From positions 275,196-339,195 of the forward strand of contig JAMXBD010001578.1 in the NCBI GenBank assembly GCA_024138025.1: a stretch of DNA of 64,000 bases. Direction: 5' to 3'. This document shows positions 1-11,348 of this stretch, one piece after another (the first letter of the stretch is position 1; every line of letters begins with the position of its first letter). The notes beneath the pieces are model-generated. The model was not told the origin of the DNA. It was given only the letters and a program-made list of their open reading frames with translations, and made no database searches. The translations under genes and the position numbers were made by a program. The stretch comes from Combretum micranthum. Its lineage: Eukaryota; Streptophyta; Magnoliopsida; Myrtales; Combretaceae.

Positions 1-2450
1 GCCATTTTAATTTAGAATTCTCCTTCATACAAACTTTGACGTTCTCATGACATTGTTTTTGTCATGCCCCGAGGGTACCCTAGTAGAAGTAAACAAGTCT
101 CACTTGAATACTATCACTAGATTACCTTCAAATAATGACAGGTTTTCAAAACAACAGGATCTTTTAGTTGCTTGATAAGAAATGACAAATACATGAAAGA
201 AATAAATTAGTGAATAGATATTACAAAACTATTACAAACCAAGTAGTCCTCTTGAAGTTCACAACTGATACATTAGCATTAACTAATCTATCTTAAGAAA
301 ACATAACCAATATTCCCAAGTGCAGTCATAAACTTCCAGTTCCTAAGCTCTTACCGGAGCCATACTCCTGGAAGTGACTAACCATGGTCGTAAGGTAAAC
401 CTGAAAAGACTGTTGGAGTATGAGCAAAACCACAGCTCAGTGAATAACCAGACATATCATACATCACACAAGTTATTAGCAAATCATATGCAATGCGAGT
501 ACTCAACCATATGCACAGATACAAGCTTGGATGATCTAGAATCCAAATAGGAAAAAGATTTACACCCTCTTTTTAAGGGTTGAAGAACCATTACTCCATG
601 ACCTACCTGCCTAGGAGAGACTAAGTTTACAGGAGAATCAACAATTTCTCGTTTTAGGGTTATCACTTTGAATATAATCAATTAAACTGACCATCTCCTG
701 CATCCACCTTAGAAACTCCTTAAGTATTAATCATTTCAAAGTGATACTACGGGCGGCGTTCTTCGGTGCCACTTAGCTCCCGCAGAACCAACAGAACAAA
801 GAAAACCTTGGAAGAACTAACACATTAGAACAACCAAGCATTAACAAAGAACCGAAATATTAATATGTAGCAGGCTCATTACTATTCATCGTTCTAATCT
901 TGAATCATTGTTAAATTCAAAAACAATCATTTAATCTCTATATTTATAATTTCCTATTTAAATCTATTTGTAAAACAAGTTTTGGGTTTGAGATTTAGAT
1001 TTTCTTTTAATCATATCTTGAATTATTTTTCCAAAATACAAAATCTCATTTTTGGTATCAATTAGGGTTAAAGAAATTCTTCATTCACTTTATAAATCCT
1101 TTATTTGACTAAATTCCAGGTATTGATCTATTCTTAGACTTTAATTAGAACTTAAATCTATTATCTAGTTCATATAATCTATTGTAAGGTCGTATACTAA
1201 TGTGGAAAATTTCTGGGGTTTACAGTTTTGTCAAAATTCAAGAAAGTCATCAAGTAATACTCATTTTGGATATTTTCCTTGACTAGGTGATCCCGAGGAA
1301 GGATACCCATACCCCAAGGACTATTTCGACTAAATGGATTATGTGAACGACTCATCCGTTTAGAGAATTGTTAACATGGCATCGTAAGTTTATTTCCTTA
1401 AAATGATTTCCTTAATTGTGCTTGTAGTCTAGTCACATTAGAATTAAGAAAAGACAAATAGATATGTATGCAATAAAATTTGTTGAAAGAATCCTAAGAA
1501 TATCGGGGACGAAATTGATTAAATGTTTGTTTTAGTATAACATTTGATTTGTATGAAACTCTATGATCACCTTAAATTCAATAATAATGATGCTATGATA
1601 TCATAAATAAATTGATTCATGCATATCACGAAGTGAGTCACATTGCATTGGGTTATTATTCTTGGGTGAGAAGGATGGTAGCTCAGGTCGAAAGCAACAC
1701 TTGGCGGAGTGACTGAAAGCAATTGCTTGGCGACAGGGAATCAAATGCTTAGCAGAAAGTCCGGAAGCATGGCTTAATTCAAGTAAACTTAATATGCTTG
1801 GCGCTATTGATCGAAAGCATAAATCTTTTTTACTAAAACTACTTGTTTTGAGGTTACGTATCACCAAACCCCGAATGGAGGGCGTAAATTCATTCAACAT
1901 ATAGTTCTCGGAAAACTATATGACTTGTTTGACCACGTGTATGTTGCATTTCATTTGTCTGCTTAAATAACTTGTTTGAATTCCATTACACAAGAAGTTA
2001 TTTATGAAAATAGTTCTCACTAAGCCTATTAGCTTATACCCCTATAGATATCTTTCGCAGTTTTCCTATTTGTGGTTGAGGCCACGAGGACCCTACAGCC
2101 AGGTACTTTCCTTTTGGTTAAGGAATTTCTAGATAAAGTTTTAGTATTGGATGAGATACAGTCTTCATAGAAATATTCTTGTAATATATTATAGATATTT
2201 GTAACTGGGGAATGCCCCTAAGATTTGTAAGATTGTTGTTTTAAACAAATAAATATTATGAATCTTCTTTCCTTAAATTATTATTATATCTTCTTAAGCT
2301 TCATAATTTCATGTATGGTCCTCTAAAATTGTGAGAGCATGCCTTACACTTAATATCAAAGCTTCTGGGAATGACTAAGGTTGTCATACTGAAGCTTTAA
2401 TATTAAGCGTGGCGGACTATTACGTATAGGGTACCCTTTGGGGCGTGATA
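1..2450 (+). repeat. Tekay/Del-like LTR, 3' part, split by a solo LTR
   Basis: This is the 3' portion of a long Ty3/gypsy LTR whose 5' portion lies outside the window. It shares three landmarks with the complete LTR at 6764-10102: the block around 'gtgatcccgagga' near 1288, the block 'cactaagcctattagctta' near 2017, and the terminal block with 'ggcggactattacg' ending in 'ggggcgtgata' at 2450. Bases 1-59 align to the stretch just upstream of the first block, so the solo LTR at 60-1224 clearly interrupts this copy. Its end is GTGATA rather than the GTGACA of the complete copy. No coding capacity is seen. Confidence 0.75.
60..1224 (-). mobile_element. Solo LTR of a shorter chromovirus-related family
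   Basis: On the plus strand the element runs from 'tgtcatgccccgaggg' at 60 to 'ggggtttaca' at 1224, giving TG...CA ends. These are the reverse complement of the termini of the larger LTR family (TGTAAACCCC... at one end, ...GGGGCATGACA at the other). It is flanked by a perfect 5-bp duplication, gtttt, at 55-59 and 1225-1229. At 1165 bp it is about one third the length of the complete LTRs here, so it is a short family or an internally deleted version. No internal region or second LTR is present, so it is a solo LTR left by LTR-LTR recombination. Confidence 0.85.
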
Positions 2451-3141
2451 GAAAGAGATCGGGATTATGGTTGTATAACTTATGGACCTTCCCACTCATG
2501 ATTGGATTCATGGTTGCATGACTTATGGACCACCCCAACCCCGAATGGAGGACATAAATCCATTCACATATGGCTCCTGGAAAGTCATATGCTTGTATGC
2601 TCATTTGCTTGTGCATTTCATACTATTGTTAATAACTTGTCTATTATAAATTGTTGTTGAGTATTAAATATTTGGAAATGAATCTCACTAAGCCTATTAG
2701 CTTATAACCCTATAGATTTTGTTGCAATGTTCCCATTTTTGGGTTGTTCCAAGAGAACACTTTTCACATGTTTATCTTTTTGGATTAAGGAGCTTTTAAA
2801 GAAGTCGAGACCTAGCTATAGACGTGGACTTCTAGGAAAATCTCTTTAACATAAACTTTAATGTTTGTATGATGGATTAAGACTGGATAGACTTTTATTA
2901 TTTTGGTGGAGGTATGCCCTCTTGACTTTTGTAAAGACTTAACTTATTTATCTTGTTGGATTTCTATTCTTAATATGATTGTATGCCTTCTTAAGACTAT
3001 TCGATTCAAAGTGTGATCCTAAAAATTGTGCAAGTACACCTTACACCGTATGTAAACTTATGGATACTAAAGTTGTCATACTTAAGTTTAAATATCAAGT
3101 GTGGTGGACTGTCGCGTTTTGAGTACCCTTTGGGCATGATA
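2451..3141 (+). repeat. Truncated chromovirus LTR 3' end (second in series)
   Basis: A second LTR 3' piece directly follows the first. It contains the subterminal 'ccccgaatggaggacataaat' type block near 2540, the 'cactaagcctattagctta' block near 2687 and a terminal block ending 'ccctttgggcatgata' at 3141. Only about 0.7 kb of the 3.3-kb LTR is present and its left edge abuts the previous LTR end without a TG start. No coding sequence is seen. Confidence 0.7.
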
Positions 3142-4667
3142 GTATAAATATATGTTCAAAGGATTTTTCAATTGTATATATATCCATATATTTTGCTTAA
3201 GGATTTTTGAGTAAAGTGAAGTTCGGAAAAATCATATTTATGAACTATAAAATTCGTAACTATTATGTACCGTAGTATTTTCCAACCCAAATGGCTTTTT
3301 ATGATAAAAATAATCTTAGAAATTGATAGATCTTTTCAAGTAGATAGAAAATGGTATATTATTTGCGCAATTTCGAGTTAAAATGACCAAGTTATGACCA
3401 TTTTAAGTTGGAATTGCCTTCTATGCGAATTTTAACGATCGTATGATATAGTTTTTTATAAGTACCATAGAATCAATAAGGAATACTCATTATGGGTATT
3501 CTTCTTGATTAGGCGATCCCGAGGAGGAGTATTCATACCCGGAGAATTATTTTGATTAGTGGATTTACCGATCGACTCCTCCGTAAGAAAAATATATCCT
3601 CATAGCTGAGTAAGTTTATTTCCTACCTTTTTCGTACTTGGTCGTGCTTCTAGCTAAAGGCACTAGAAGTAGGAAAAGATGAAAATGAATTATGTATGAT
3701 AATATTGGTTAAAAGAATGCTAAGCATACCAAGACATGAATCGTTGTTAATTAACTTGTGTTTTACTACTATCATGTTGGAGTGTGTGCAAATTTTGTGA
3801 TCACCTTTAAATTACTCTAATCATATGTTATAAGTTATATTAATTGATTCATACATATCATGTAGTTAGTTTCATCTCATGAACTACTGTACTTAATGGA
3901 CAAGAGTATAGTAGTCGGGTTCGCAAAAGCCATAAATTTGTGAGATCGGCGATTAGAAGCTTGAAAGAACTATTTCAAGATGGGCGAGTAGGCGCCTGAA
4001 ATAAACTACATAAGTTGGATTTTAAGATGGGTTTTAAAGATCCTGAAACACCTAACCCTAAATGGAGGGGTAAATCCTTTCAAACATATAATTTCCAGTA
4101 GATCATATGTATTGCTTGATCACTTGCTTGATGCATTCATATGCTTGTTTAATAACTTGTTTGAAATTATTTATACAAGTACATTGTTTTAGGAATATTC
4201 TCACTAAGCTAGTTATGCTTATACTCCGATAGACCTTTGTTGTAACAGGACTATATCTTTTATGCCCAAAGACTTCATATACTCAAGTGGGATTATGTTT
4301 TAGAAAGCTTCTGGAAATCTTTTGAAGATCTTAGGTTAAATATCCTTTAATATCTTTTGGTGTTAGTATTGTTTCCTGATGTAAAAGACTAAGACGATAT
4401 TATGATTGTTTAGAGATTTATAGGGGAAAAGCCCCTAAGATAATGTAAGGATTATATTCTTATAATGTTAAAATGAGATGGTTATCTAGAATTCTTGTAT
4501 ACTGTATTTACTATCTCGAACTATCCATCACACTGGTGTCTCCTATTGTTGTGATAGACGCCTTCCATATGGTGTTGGAACTTTCGTATGATTTTGAGAA
4601 GTCATTCTTAAGTTTTAATACCGTATGTGGCGGACTGCGACGTTTAGGGTACCCTTTGGGCATGACA
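3142..4667 (+). repeat. Truncated chromovirus LTR 3' end (third in series)
   Basis: A third LTR 3' part in the same orientation. It begins inside the U5-like region. The block 'tcgagttaaaatgaccaag' near 3373 matches the complete LTR near 8893, the 'gcgatcccgaggagg' block is at 3512, and the terminal 'ggcggactgcgacgtttag' block runs to 'gggcatgaca' at 4667. It leads straight into gypsy protease-RT sequence without a primer site or gag, so the parent element has lost its 5' internal region. Confidence 0.72.
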
Positions 4668-5303
4668 AGTACCGCTAGCCTGAGAATTAAGACACCTAAG
4701 GGAAGTGTCGGGTCAACCTAGGAAATGATGAAGGATTGTCCATTGGAGATCCAAAGGCATCACTCAAGGAGTGATTTGATAGTATTAGAGATAAATAAGT
4801 ATGAAGTTATACTTGGCATGAATTGGTTAACCAAGGTTAAAGCTGTAGTGGATTGCCAAAAGAGGGTAGTGAACTTTAATGATTAATCAAGAAAAGAAGT
4901 GGAGTTTGTTAGAGAAACCACAATTCCAAGAAAACTTGGATTAAATTCTTTTGAGTTGATGATGGAAGAGGAAGAGGTAGTGCCTATCGGAGGTATGTTG
5001 GATGAGGAGGAAGCTCGGGAGGAAAAGGATATACCAGTGGTGAATGAGTATTTGGATGTGTTCCCAGAAGTATTACCTGGGTTACCCTCAAAAAGAGAAA
5101 TTGATTTTGAAATTTTTTTGGCTCCAGATACAGAACCAATATCTAAGTCATCATATCGGATGGCACCGGCTAAGTTAAAGGAGCTAAAGACCCAATTACA
5201 AGAACTCTTAGATCAAAAATTCATAAGACCAAGCGTGTCGTCATGTGGCACACCTGTTCTATTTATAAAGAAGAAAGATGGATCTATGAGATTATATATC
5301 GAT
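4668..5303 (+). pseudogene. Gypsy protease/reverse transcriptase remnant
   Basis: This is a scrap of chromovirus pol. Bases 4676-4890 correspond to the part of the protease domain after the active site and align with 13545-13760 of the complete element. The open stretch 4899-5303 encodes the protease-RT linker ([17 protein letters not shown]), the RT entry region ([11 protein letters not shown], then [19 protein letters not shown]) and RT strands ending at [10 protein letters not shown] stops there: the catalytic palm (xxDD), RNase H and integrase are absent, and the frame runs into LTR sequence. In-frame stops lie upstream, near 4721 and 4885. It is a dead fragment, and the pieces it keeps are closely related to the complete element downstream. 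Confidence 0.85.
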
Positions 5304-6228
5304 TATAAACCCTGGTTTTCTTATTAACTAAGTAAACTTCGAAAATTAGAAACTAAAACCTTAAACAGGATTAGTATGAGCAACCTAGGAACCCTAGATC
5401 CAGCTTTTCTTTGATTTCAATTGAAAAGAACCTCTATAAAATAATGTAATGTGGATTATTGTTTTAAAGTATATTTCAAACCATAAAAGTTTTGATTTTG
5501 AAAAATTTTCTATTCCGGGCCTTCCCGAGCTCCATTACGGAAAAGCGAGACCCAGAACTAGAAATTCAGAAAAATATTCCGGAATACTATTTAGAACCAA
5601 AATTTTATAAGGATTTCAAAAATATACGTTTTATAATTTTTTGGGTTATAAAAATTACAATTATAGCTTTTTTCTCGTATTTTTTTTACTACCGGAAAGT
5701 AAATGTTTTATCTATTTATTACTATTCACAAGTACAACCTCCACACACACAACCCATACCTTAGTCTTACAACCGTACAAACACTCAATTATATTTTCTT
5801 TTCCAAGAATTTTTATCTCTTAACAAATTATTACATTTAATACTTTTTAATTACATATTACAATTTAAAACAATTTCAAATCTCCCTCTCTCTCTTTTCC
5901 TCATGGAGGCCGGTGCACCCTTCCCCCTAATTGACTCCAATTTGCTTTATTTTAATCCTTTTATAATATAAAACAAACCTTAAATCACTTAATATAAATA
6001 ATCATTTCTTTTCCCTCTCTTCATTTTTCATTTCATTTGTCTCAAAAACTCTCAGACTCTCTGTTTTTTTTTCCTTTTGCCATAGAGCTCAACCGCACAC
6101 ACACACACACACACAAGCATCATTTCTCACCTATTTCAAGCTTTAGGTGATGATTCTTAAGCTTTGCTACCATGAGCACTTGCTAGGGACAAGGAAATGC
6201 TACTAGATGAATATCAACCCATCACAAG
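5304..6228 (+). repeat. Chromovirus LTR, 5' part
   Basis: From 'tataaaccctgg' at 5304 the sequence follows the start of the complete LTR ('tgtaaacccgg' at 16824): the 'ggaaccctagatccagc' block near 5388, 'ttccgggccttcccgagctc' block near 5513, and the pyrimidine-rich tract with a TATA-like 'taatataaat' near 5990. The expected TG start has become TA. The copy is cut at 6228 by a minus-strand LTR. No independent gene is seen; an open frame at 5492-5764 has no recognisable domain and lies in the LTR U3. Confidence 0.7.
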
Positions 6229-6763
6229 TGTCACAACCCGAAAGGTGTCATAAACGTGGCAGCCCGCCACATATAATATCAAGGCTTAAGAATGACTACC
6301 TTAGTCATGCGAAAGCCTTAGTATTACATGTAAGGCATCTAGCACGGTAATAGGAGACGCTTTTGGGAAGCATAGTTTAAGCAAGTAAAAATGAACATAC
6401 AAGAATCCAGAAATAAAACATATTATATCATTAATAACCAAAGGTCTATTACATGATTTCTTAGGGGCATACCCTTGCTAATTCCAAGGATCATGATAAT
6501 CTTTACAACATCTAAAAACTACATTAAAGATTTCAAAGGAATTCTAATCTAAGTCTTCGAGCAGCTTTCCTCCAAAAGCTTCAATATATAAAACTTACAC
6601 GGATACGGGGAGGCCTCGGCACAAAAATAGATGTCCTTGAGAATACAAATACCTATAGGGGTGTAAGCTTATGGGCTTAGTGAGTAATCTCAAAATTCAT
6701 ACTTAAAGTAAATTATCAACCAAGTTTATTATTCAAACATATGAAATGCAATAACCACGTGAG
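6229..6763 (-). repeat. Minus-strand chromovirus LTR fragment (3' end)
   Basis: Starting at 'tgtcacaacccgaaagg' (6229), this is the reverse complement of an LTR terminus: 'ggcagcccgccacat' near 6261 mirrors the 'gtggcgggctgttacg' terminal block of the complete LTR, and 'cttagtgagtaatctc' near 6676 mirrors the 'cactaagctagttagc' block. It is cut at 6763 by the complete element, and its continuation is not found after 20171. Confidence 0.7.
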
Positions 6764-7357
6764 TGTAAACCCCGATATTCTCAGTAGTTAAGAAACCCCA
6801 GGAATTGGAAGTGAAACCCTAATCCGGTCCAGTTTGAGTCTAGTAAGAGAAGCTTAGAAACCCTAAATCCGGCTTTCCTTGATTTCATAATAAAAGAAGT
6901 TTTATAAAGTAAATGAAGTTGAATTATTGTTCTAAAATATATTATAGACCTTTGAATGTTTTAAATTCTGGAATTTTTCAATTCCGGGCCTTCCCAAGCT
7001 CAATTACGGAAAAGCATGCCCCGGACCACGAACTCAGAAAAATGTTCGGAAATATTCATTAGAACCATAATTTTATAAGGATTCCAAAAATATCAATTTT
7101 ATAATTTTTCGGGCTATAAAATTACAGTTATAGCTTTTCCCGTGTTTTCATTACAACCGGTAAAGTAGATGTCTTGTCTACTATTCACAAGTACAACCTA
7201 CACTACACACTACCCATACCCTATTCTTACAACCTTACAACTACTCATTTCAATTTTCTTTTCTAATGAATTTTGTCTCTTAACTAATTATTACATTTTA
7301 ATTATCTAAATTACAAAATTTCAAAACATGCACACACACACACAGCTAATCGCCGCG

Positions 7358-7387
7358 CCCCCCCCCCCCCCCCCCCCCCCCCCCCCC
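7358..7387 (+). repeat. Thirty-base poly-C tract in 5' LTR
   Basis: An uninterrupted run of 30 C residues follows a (CA)n tract. The corresponding part of the 3' LTR (about 17400-17450) has mixed C-rich sequence without such a run. The minus strand is poly-G and could form G-quadruplex. It may be real slippage or an assembly error. Confidence 0.9.
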
Positions 7388-7453
7388 TTGTTTTCCCTCT
7401 CAATTTAATTTATTTTTACTCAATTTATTTAACTAAAACCCTAATCCACTTAC

Positions 7454-7460
7454 TATATAA
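7454..7460 (+). promoter_or_regulatory. LTR core promoter TATA box (5' LTR)
   Basis: TATATAA sits about 690 bp into the LTR and is followed by a CT-rich tract (7471-7490). The same arrangement occurs in the 3' LTR (17507) and in the two minus-strand related LTRs (30903 and 38522), always at a similar distance from the LTR start, which supports promoter use. Confidence 0.65.
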
Positions 7461-10110
7461 ACTAAATGTTCTCTCTCTCTCTTCATTTTCACTTGTCCGA
7501 TTTTTTTCAAAAGAGAAAACCTCTCCTTCTTTTCCCATTTGTGCCGTGAGCTTCCCCCTCCCCCACTCTCACATTTTCGACTTAGTTTCTCCTCTTTTCT
7601 ACTCCAAGACTCCATTGGTAGGTTGATTTTAAGTCTTGTTCATCCCAAATCTTGTAATGGCAAGATCATTCTTGTGTGTTTTCCACCATTAATCCCAATG
7701 AGCATGAGCAAGGGACATGAAAACACTACTACAAGAATCTCAAGCCATCACAAGAAGTGGATCTAGTATTTGAAAGAGTTTTGTTTGAAATATCATCTTC
7801 TTCATGCATGTAAAGTAGATTCATGCATTATAGTTAGTAGATCTAATATTTAGACATCGACATCTTCATTTACATGTATGATCATAGAGTTATTTTGATT
7901 TCCATGCATTGATGATCAAAAAATATAGTCTTGTATATGTATAGATATGTTAGATAGTAGATCTTCATATATAGGAGGCAAGAACATTGAAAAATGAAAG
8001 GTTTTGTCAAATATGAATGGTTGAAATTCGGATGAAATTAGAACCCTACTTTAAAAACCACCAAAACCATTTTAAACTCATATTTCACATGAAAAATGAA
8101 GGGTATGTGTAATAGGTATCTTGAAGGAATGATTTTATAAGTTTAGATGAGTTTAGGCATGATAAAATGTGAAACAAGTAGTAAAGCTAGAATGAAAAAT
8201 ATTGATATATGGATGTATAGTCAAATTCGTATTTTTGGGTGATGCCCACATAAACACTTAGTATCTAAGCTTAGATGGCATTTTTATGAGCTAAATGAAG
8301 TCTTTAGATAATAGATATATTGGAGCCCCAATTTTTGATACATTAAACATTAAACAAGTTTTCCATAAGGAAAATGCAAGAAAAGAAAAATTCAAAATTC
8401 GGATTTTTAAGTAGCTTATTCAAAAACATATTTACTCAATGAAAAATGTGGATTTTTATGCATAATGAAGGTCATGACTAATATGGATGTTGGAACTCAT
8501 TTTTAATTAGGTGATAAGTAAATTCTAAGGATAAAATCATAAAAACATTAGGGGATGTAAGGTTGGTAATAATACTTTTTATAAGGAATCATTAAGGAAA
8601 TTCTATAATAGGAATTCATAAGAGTCCATCATCAAAGATCATCAAAACCATGCATTATGGAGTTCATTACATGATATTCATGTTAGGAATTCATTCATAT
8701 ACCATTTATGCATGAATCATCAACTAGGAACATTTCTCATCAAAAGCAAAGCAAATTTTCGGAATTGAGGATTTACAAACAGATCTGATCCTACTGTTCC
8801 GTGACCTTAATGTTTTCAAAACTTGAAATTAATATTAGAAATAGATAGATCTTTCGAAGTAGATAGAGATCGATATAAAATTTGCGAAATTCCGAGTTAA
8901 AATGACCAAGTTATGGCCGTTTTAAGTCGGAGCTTCCGCAAATAGCGAGAATTCCGAATTCATCTAGTCTAGATGCATAGTTTGGATTAGTTACATGATG
9001 AGAATCTCATTAGGATTATTCTTACTTGGTAGGTGATCCCGAGCAAGACGACACCTACCTCCCGACTATTACTACTAAAAAGACCGGCGTCCAATGGCCG
9101 AGTGAGTTCTACTTCCACTCTCAATTAATGATTGTGATTGTAATGTAGTGGCACTAGTGGTGTAGGCAAAGATAAAAATGGATATGTATGATGGGGTATA
9201 TGGGAATTATATATTTGTCTGCTGTTGATGTGCGAAATGGAACTTAAGAAATATCGAAACCGGTGTTAAGCTATTGACTGATTAGCTAGTATCTTATATT
9301 GAATGTCTGCGAATACTTGTTGGTCACCTAAAAGAATTGAACTAATGTATATTCGACTTCAATTGTAATTGGATTCATTCATATCACGATGGGGATGGAG
9401 CATTAGCATTGGTTGGTTTTTCGTGATCCATAAAACGAAATGTTGGTTAATCGTGATCCATAAAACGAATTATTGTTTAGTTGACCGTGAGCTTAAACGG
9501 CGTCGTACCGCAGGATTCGTTAATCTGCTAACCCGGGATGGAGGGCGCAAGTCCATCCACATATGATTTCCGGTTGGTCATATGTTTGTTGAACTCATTT
9601 GTTTGATGCATACACTTGCTTGAATAATCACTTGTTTGAATGAATTGTACTTAATTGTGATATGGAAGTTCTTACTCACTAAGCTAGTTAGCTTACGCCC
9701 CCATAGTTTTTACTTATTGCAGCACGAGTTTATCTGGCTTAGACCGAGGCAAGCCACAGCTCAGGTACCGGAGATAGGAGTTTCCCATAGAAGTTTACTT
9801 CATTCTTTTTGTATAGACTTCCGTTGGAAACTAAAGGACTCTGGATGACTGTAATGGACTTGATATTATTTTGGGGGAATGCCCCTTAGATTTTGTAAAG
9901 TATAATTATGCGTTTTGGTTTATTATCTATGGCTAATGAATGCCACATTAAACTATTTAACTCCATTGGTTGAGTATTCTATTGTCGTAAAGGAACGCTT
10001 TACATCTATATAAGACTCCCGAAGGGCTCGGATAGGGAATTCGAGAGTCTTATTTAGTATGTGGCGGGCTGTTACGTTTAGGATACCCTATGGGGCGTGA
10101 CAGTTTAAGT

Positions 10111-10122
10111 TGGTATCAGAGC
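10111..10122 (+). other. Primer binding site, initiator tRNA-Met
   Basis: TGGTATCAGAGC begins 8 bases after the 5' LTR end. It is the complement of the 3' end of plant initiator tRNA-Met and the standard primer site of many plant Ty3/gypsy and Copia elements. It fixes the plus orientation and the 5' LTR boundary. Confidence 0.92.
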
Positions 10123-10252
10123 CCTAGGTTATAAAACAAGACAATAGAATTAAAAGAAACCGGACTTAGAAATCTAACTAATAGGTTCAAATGGAGTTAA
10201 AAACGTTTTCTTGCTAAGTCTGATTAGGAGTATTATATTGTTGTAGGTCTCC

Positions 10253-11348
10253 TTGGGTGAGACCAGGGAACGGGCCAGGAACTTCACCAAGAGGAATGAT
10301 GAGATGGTGGAGTATAGGTTAAGGTTAAGAGAATTGTGCGAAGACTTTGCCCTAGCCAGACATCCCCGGACTATAGGGGAAATGTTCAAACTGTGGAAAG
10401 ATGGATTGAGATACACAAGGTGGGCTGCTGTAGTTGACGATTGAGGTATGATCCCATGGGGAGAGGAGTTGGACAAAATTGGAGACGATTTATACTTTGG
10501 AGAGAATCATGGTTGAGTATGGGCGAGCCCATGACTAGGGAGGCTACATTTATTTTGAAGAATGGGGGAAACCGAACCCCTCCAGATTTTAGGGTATGGA
10601 TCCCTATAGGACCCTTATATGTGTATGCCCATGACAACTTGACCACCATGATTGGAACATGGCAGACGCATGGAACCATATCACTTGGCATGCGGTTTAC
10701 TTAGACATTCTCCCACCCCGAGTGATAGCTCCACCTCCAGCCACTGATATAGGCATGCAATTGAATGGGGCGCCTGTAATTGGAGAGGATGAGGAAGAAG
10801 AAGAAGAAGAAGAGGACCCCGAGGAGGATCCTAACTGGGAAGAAAATGTAGTCCCTAGAACCCCTACCCCACCTATCGAGCCGGAAGCAAGTGAATCCGG
10901 AACCCAACCCAATTGTATGGGATTTTAATCGGAGCTGGAGATACCGGATAGTGGTAGGGTGGAACCCGAGTTTGACCCCATGATGTGGAGAGATGTTTAT
11001 GGAAGGAGAAAATCCCCTGTACTTGATATAGTAGTAGCAGAACCTGTGGCCCCCGAGCCTATGGAGGTAGAAGGCATGGGTGGAGAGCCGGTGAGAGAAA
11101 ACGAGGTAGTGGAGACTCAAGTGAGTGAGCCTGAAGTTAGAGGTGAGGAGAATGAAGTGAGCCCGAGGGAAGGGCAAGGCGAGGAAGAGGAGGAAAGTGA
11201 AGACCAAGAACCTTTAGTCCGACCTACTAGGAAGCGGAGGATGACTACGAGGGAATACCTTAGTTTGTTTATCCGACGGGACGACGGTGGTTCTTCTAGC
11301 AGGAGACGACCTCCTAGCTCGACCTCCGATGACTCTAGTGATGAGTAG
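10253..11348 (+). pseudogene. Additional ORF upstream of gag, acidic protein of unknown function
   Basis: Between primer site and gag lies about 1.1 kb of coding-like sequence in three frames. 10253-10444 encodes a charged, probably helical segment (RLRELCEDFALARHPRTIGE). 10441-10704 continues in another frame with PPDFRVWIPIGPLYVYAHDN. 10659-11348 continues in a third frame, with one TAA at about 10926. The last part has a run of Glu (about 10788-10815), Pro-rich and Glu-rich stretches, a basic nuclear-signal-like PTRKRRM, and a Ser/Asp-rich end (SSTSDDSSDE). No zinc knuckle, protease, RT or integrase motif is visible. The frame changes look like decay or base-call errors in one original protein of roughly 360 residues. 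Additional ORFs are known in some Tat-lineage gypsy elements; I do not recognise this one. Function unknown. Confidence 0.6.

Larger units (their letters stand above)
6764..10102 (+). repeat. 5' LTR of the chromovirus
   Basis: A 3339-bp LTR from TGTAAACCCC at 6764 to GGGGCGTGACA at 10102. It matches the 3' LTR along its full length with scattered substitutions and indels. The largest visible difference is about 45 bp present here near 8813-8857 and absent from the 3' LTR. It contains a TATA box near 7454, so U3 is about 0.7 kb and R plus U5 about 2.6 kb. A 30-base C run at 7358-7387 is peculiar to this copy. Confidence 0.92.

Noticed and set aside
6810..6830. Telomere-like 'aaaccctaat' words in LTR starts (also near 16880 and 7437)
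   Set aside because: Single copies inside LTRs, not tandem arrays; not a telomeric or interstitial telomere tract.
10701..11207. Minus-strand open frame of 168 codons opposite the extra chromovirus ORF
   Set aside because: It is the shadow of a Glu-rich coding region: the antisense of the Glu run gives Ser or Phe/Leu runs. No domain, and the plus strand fits the element.
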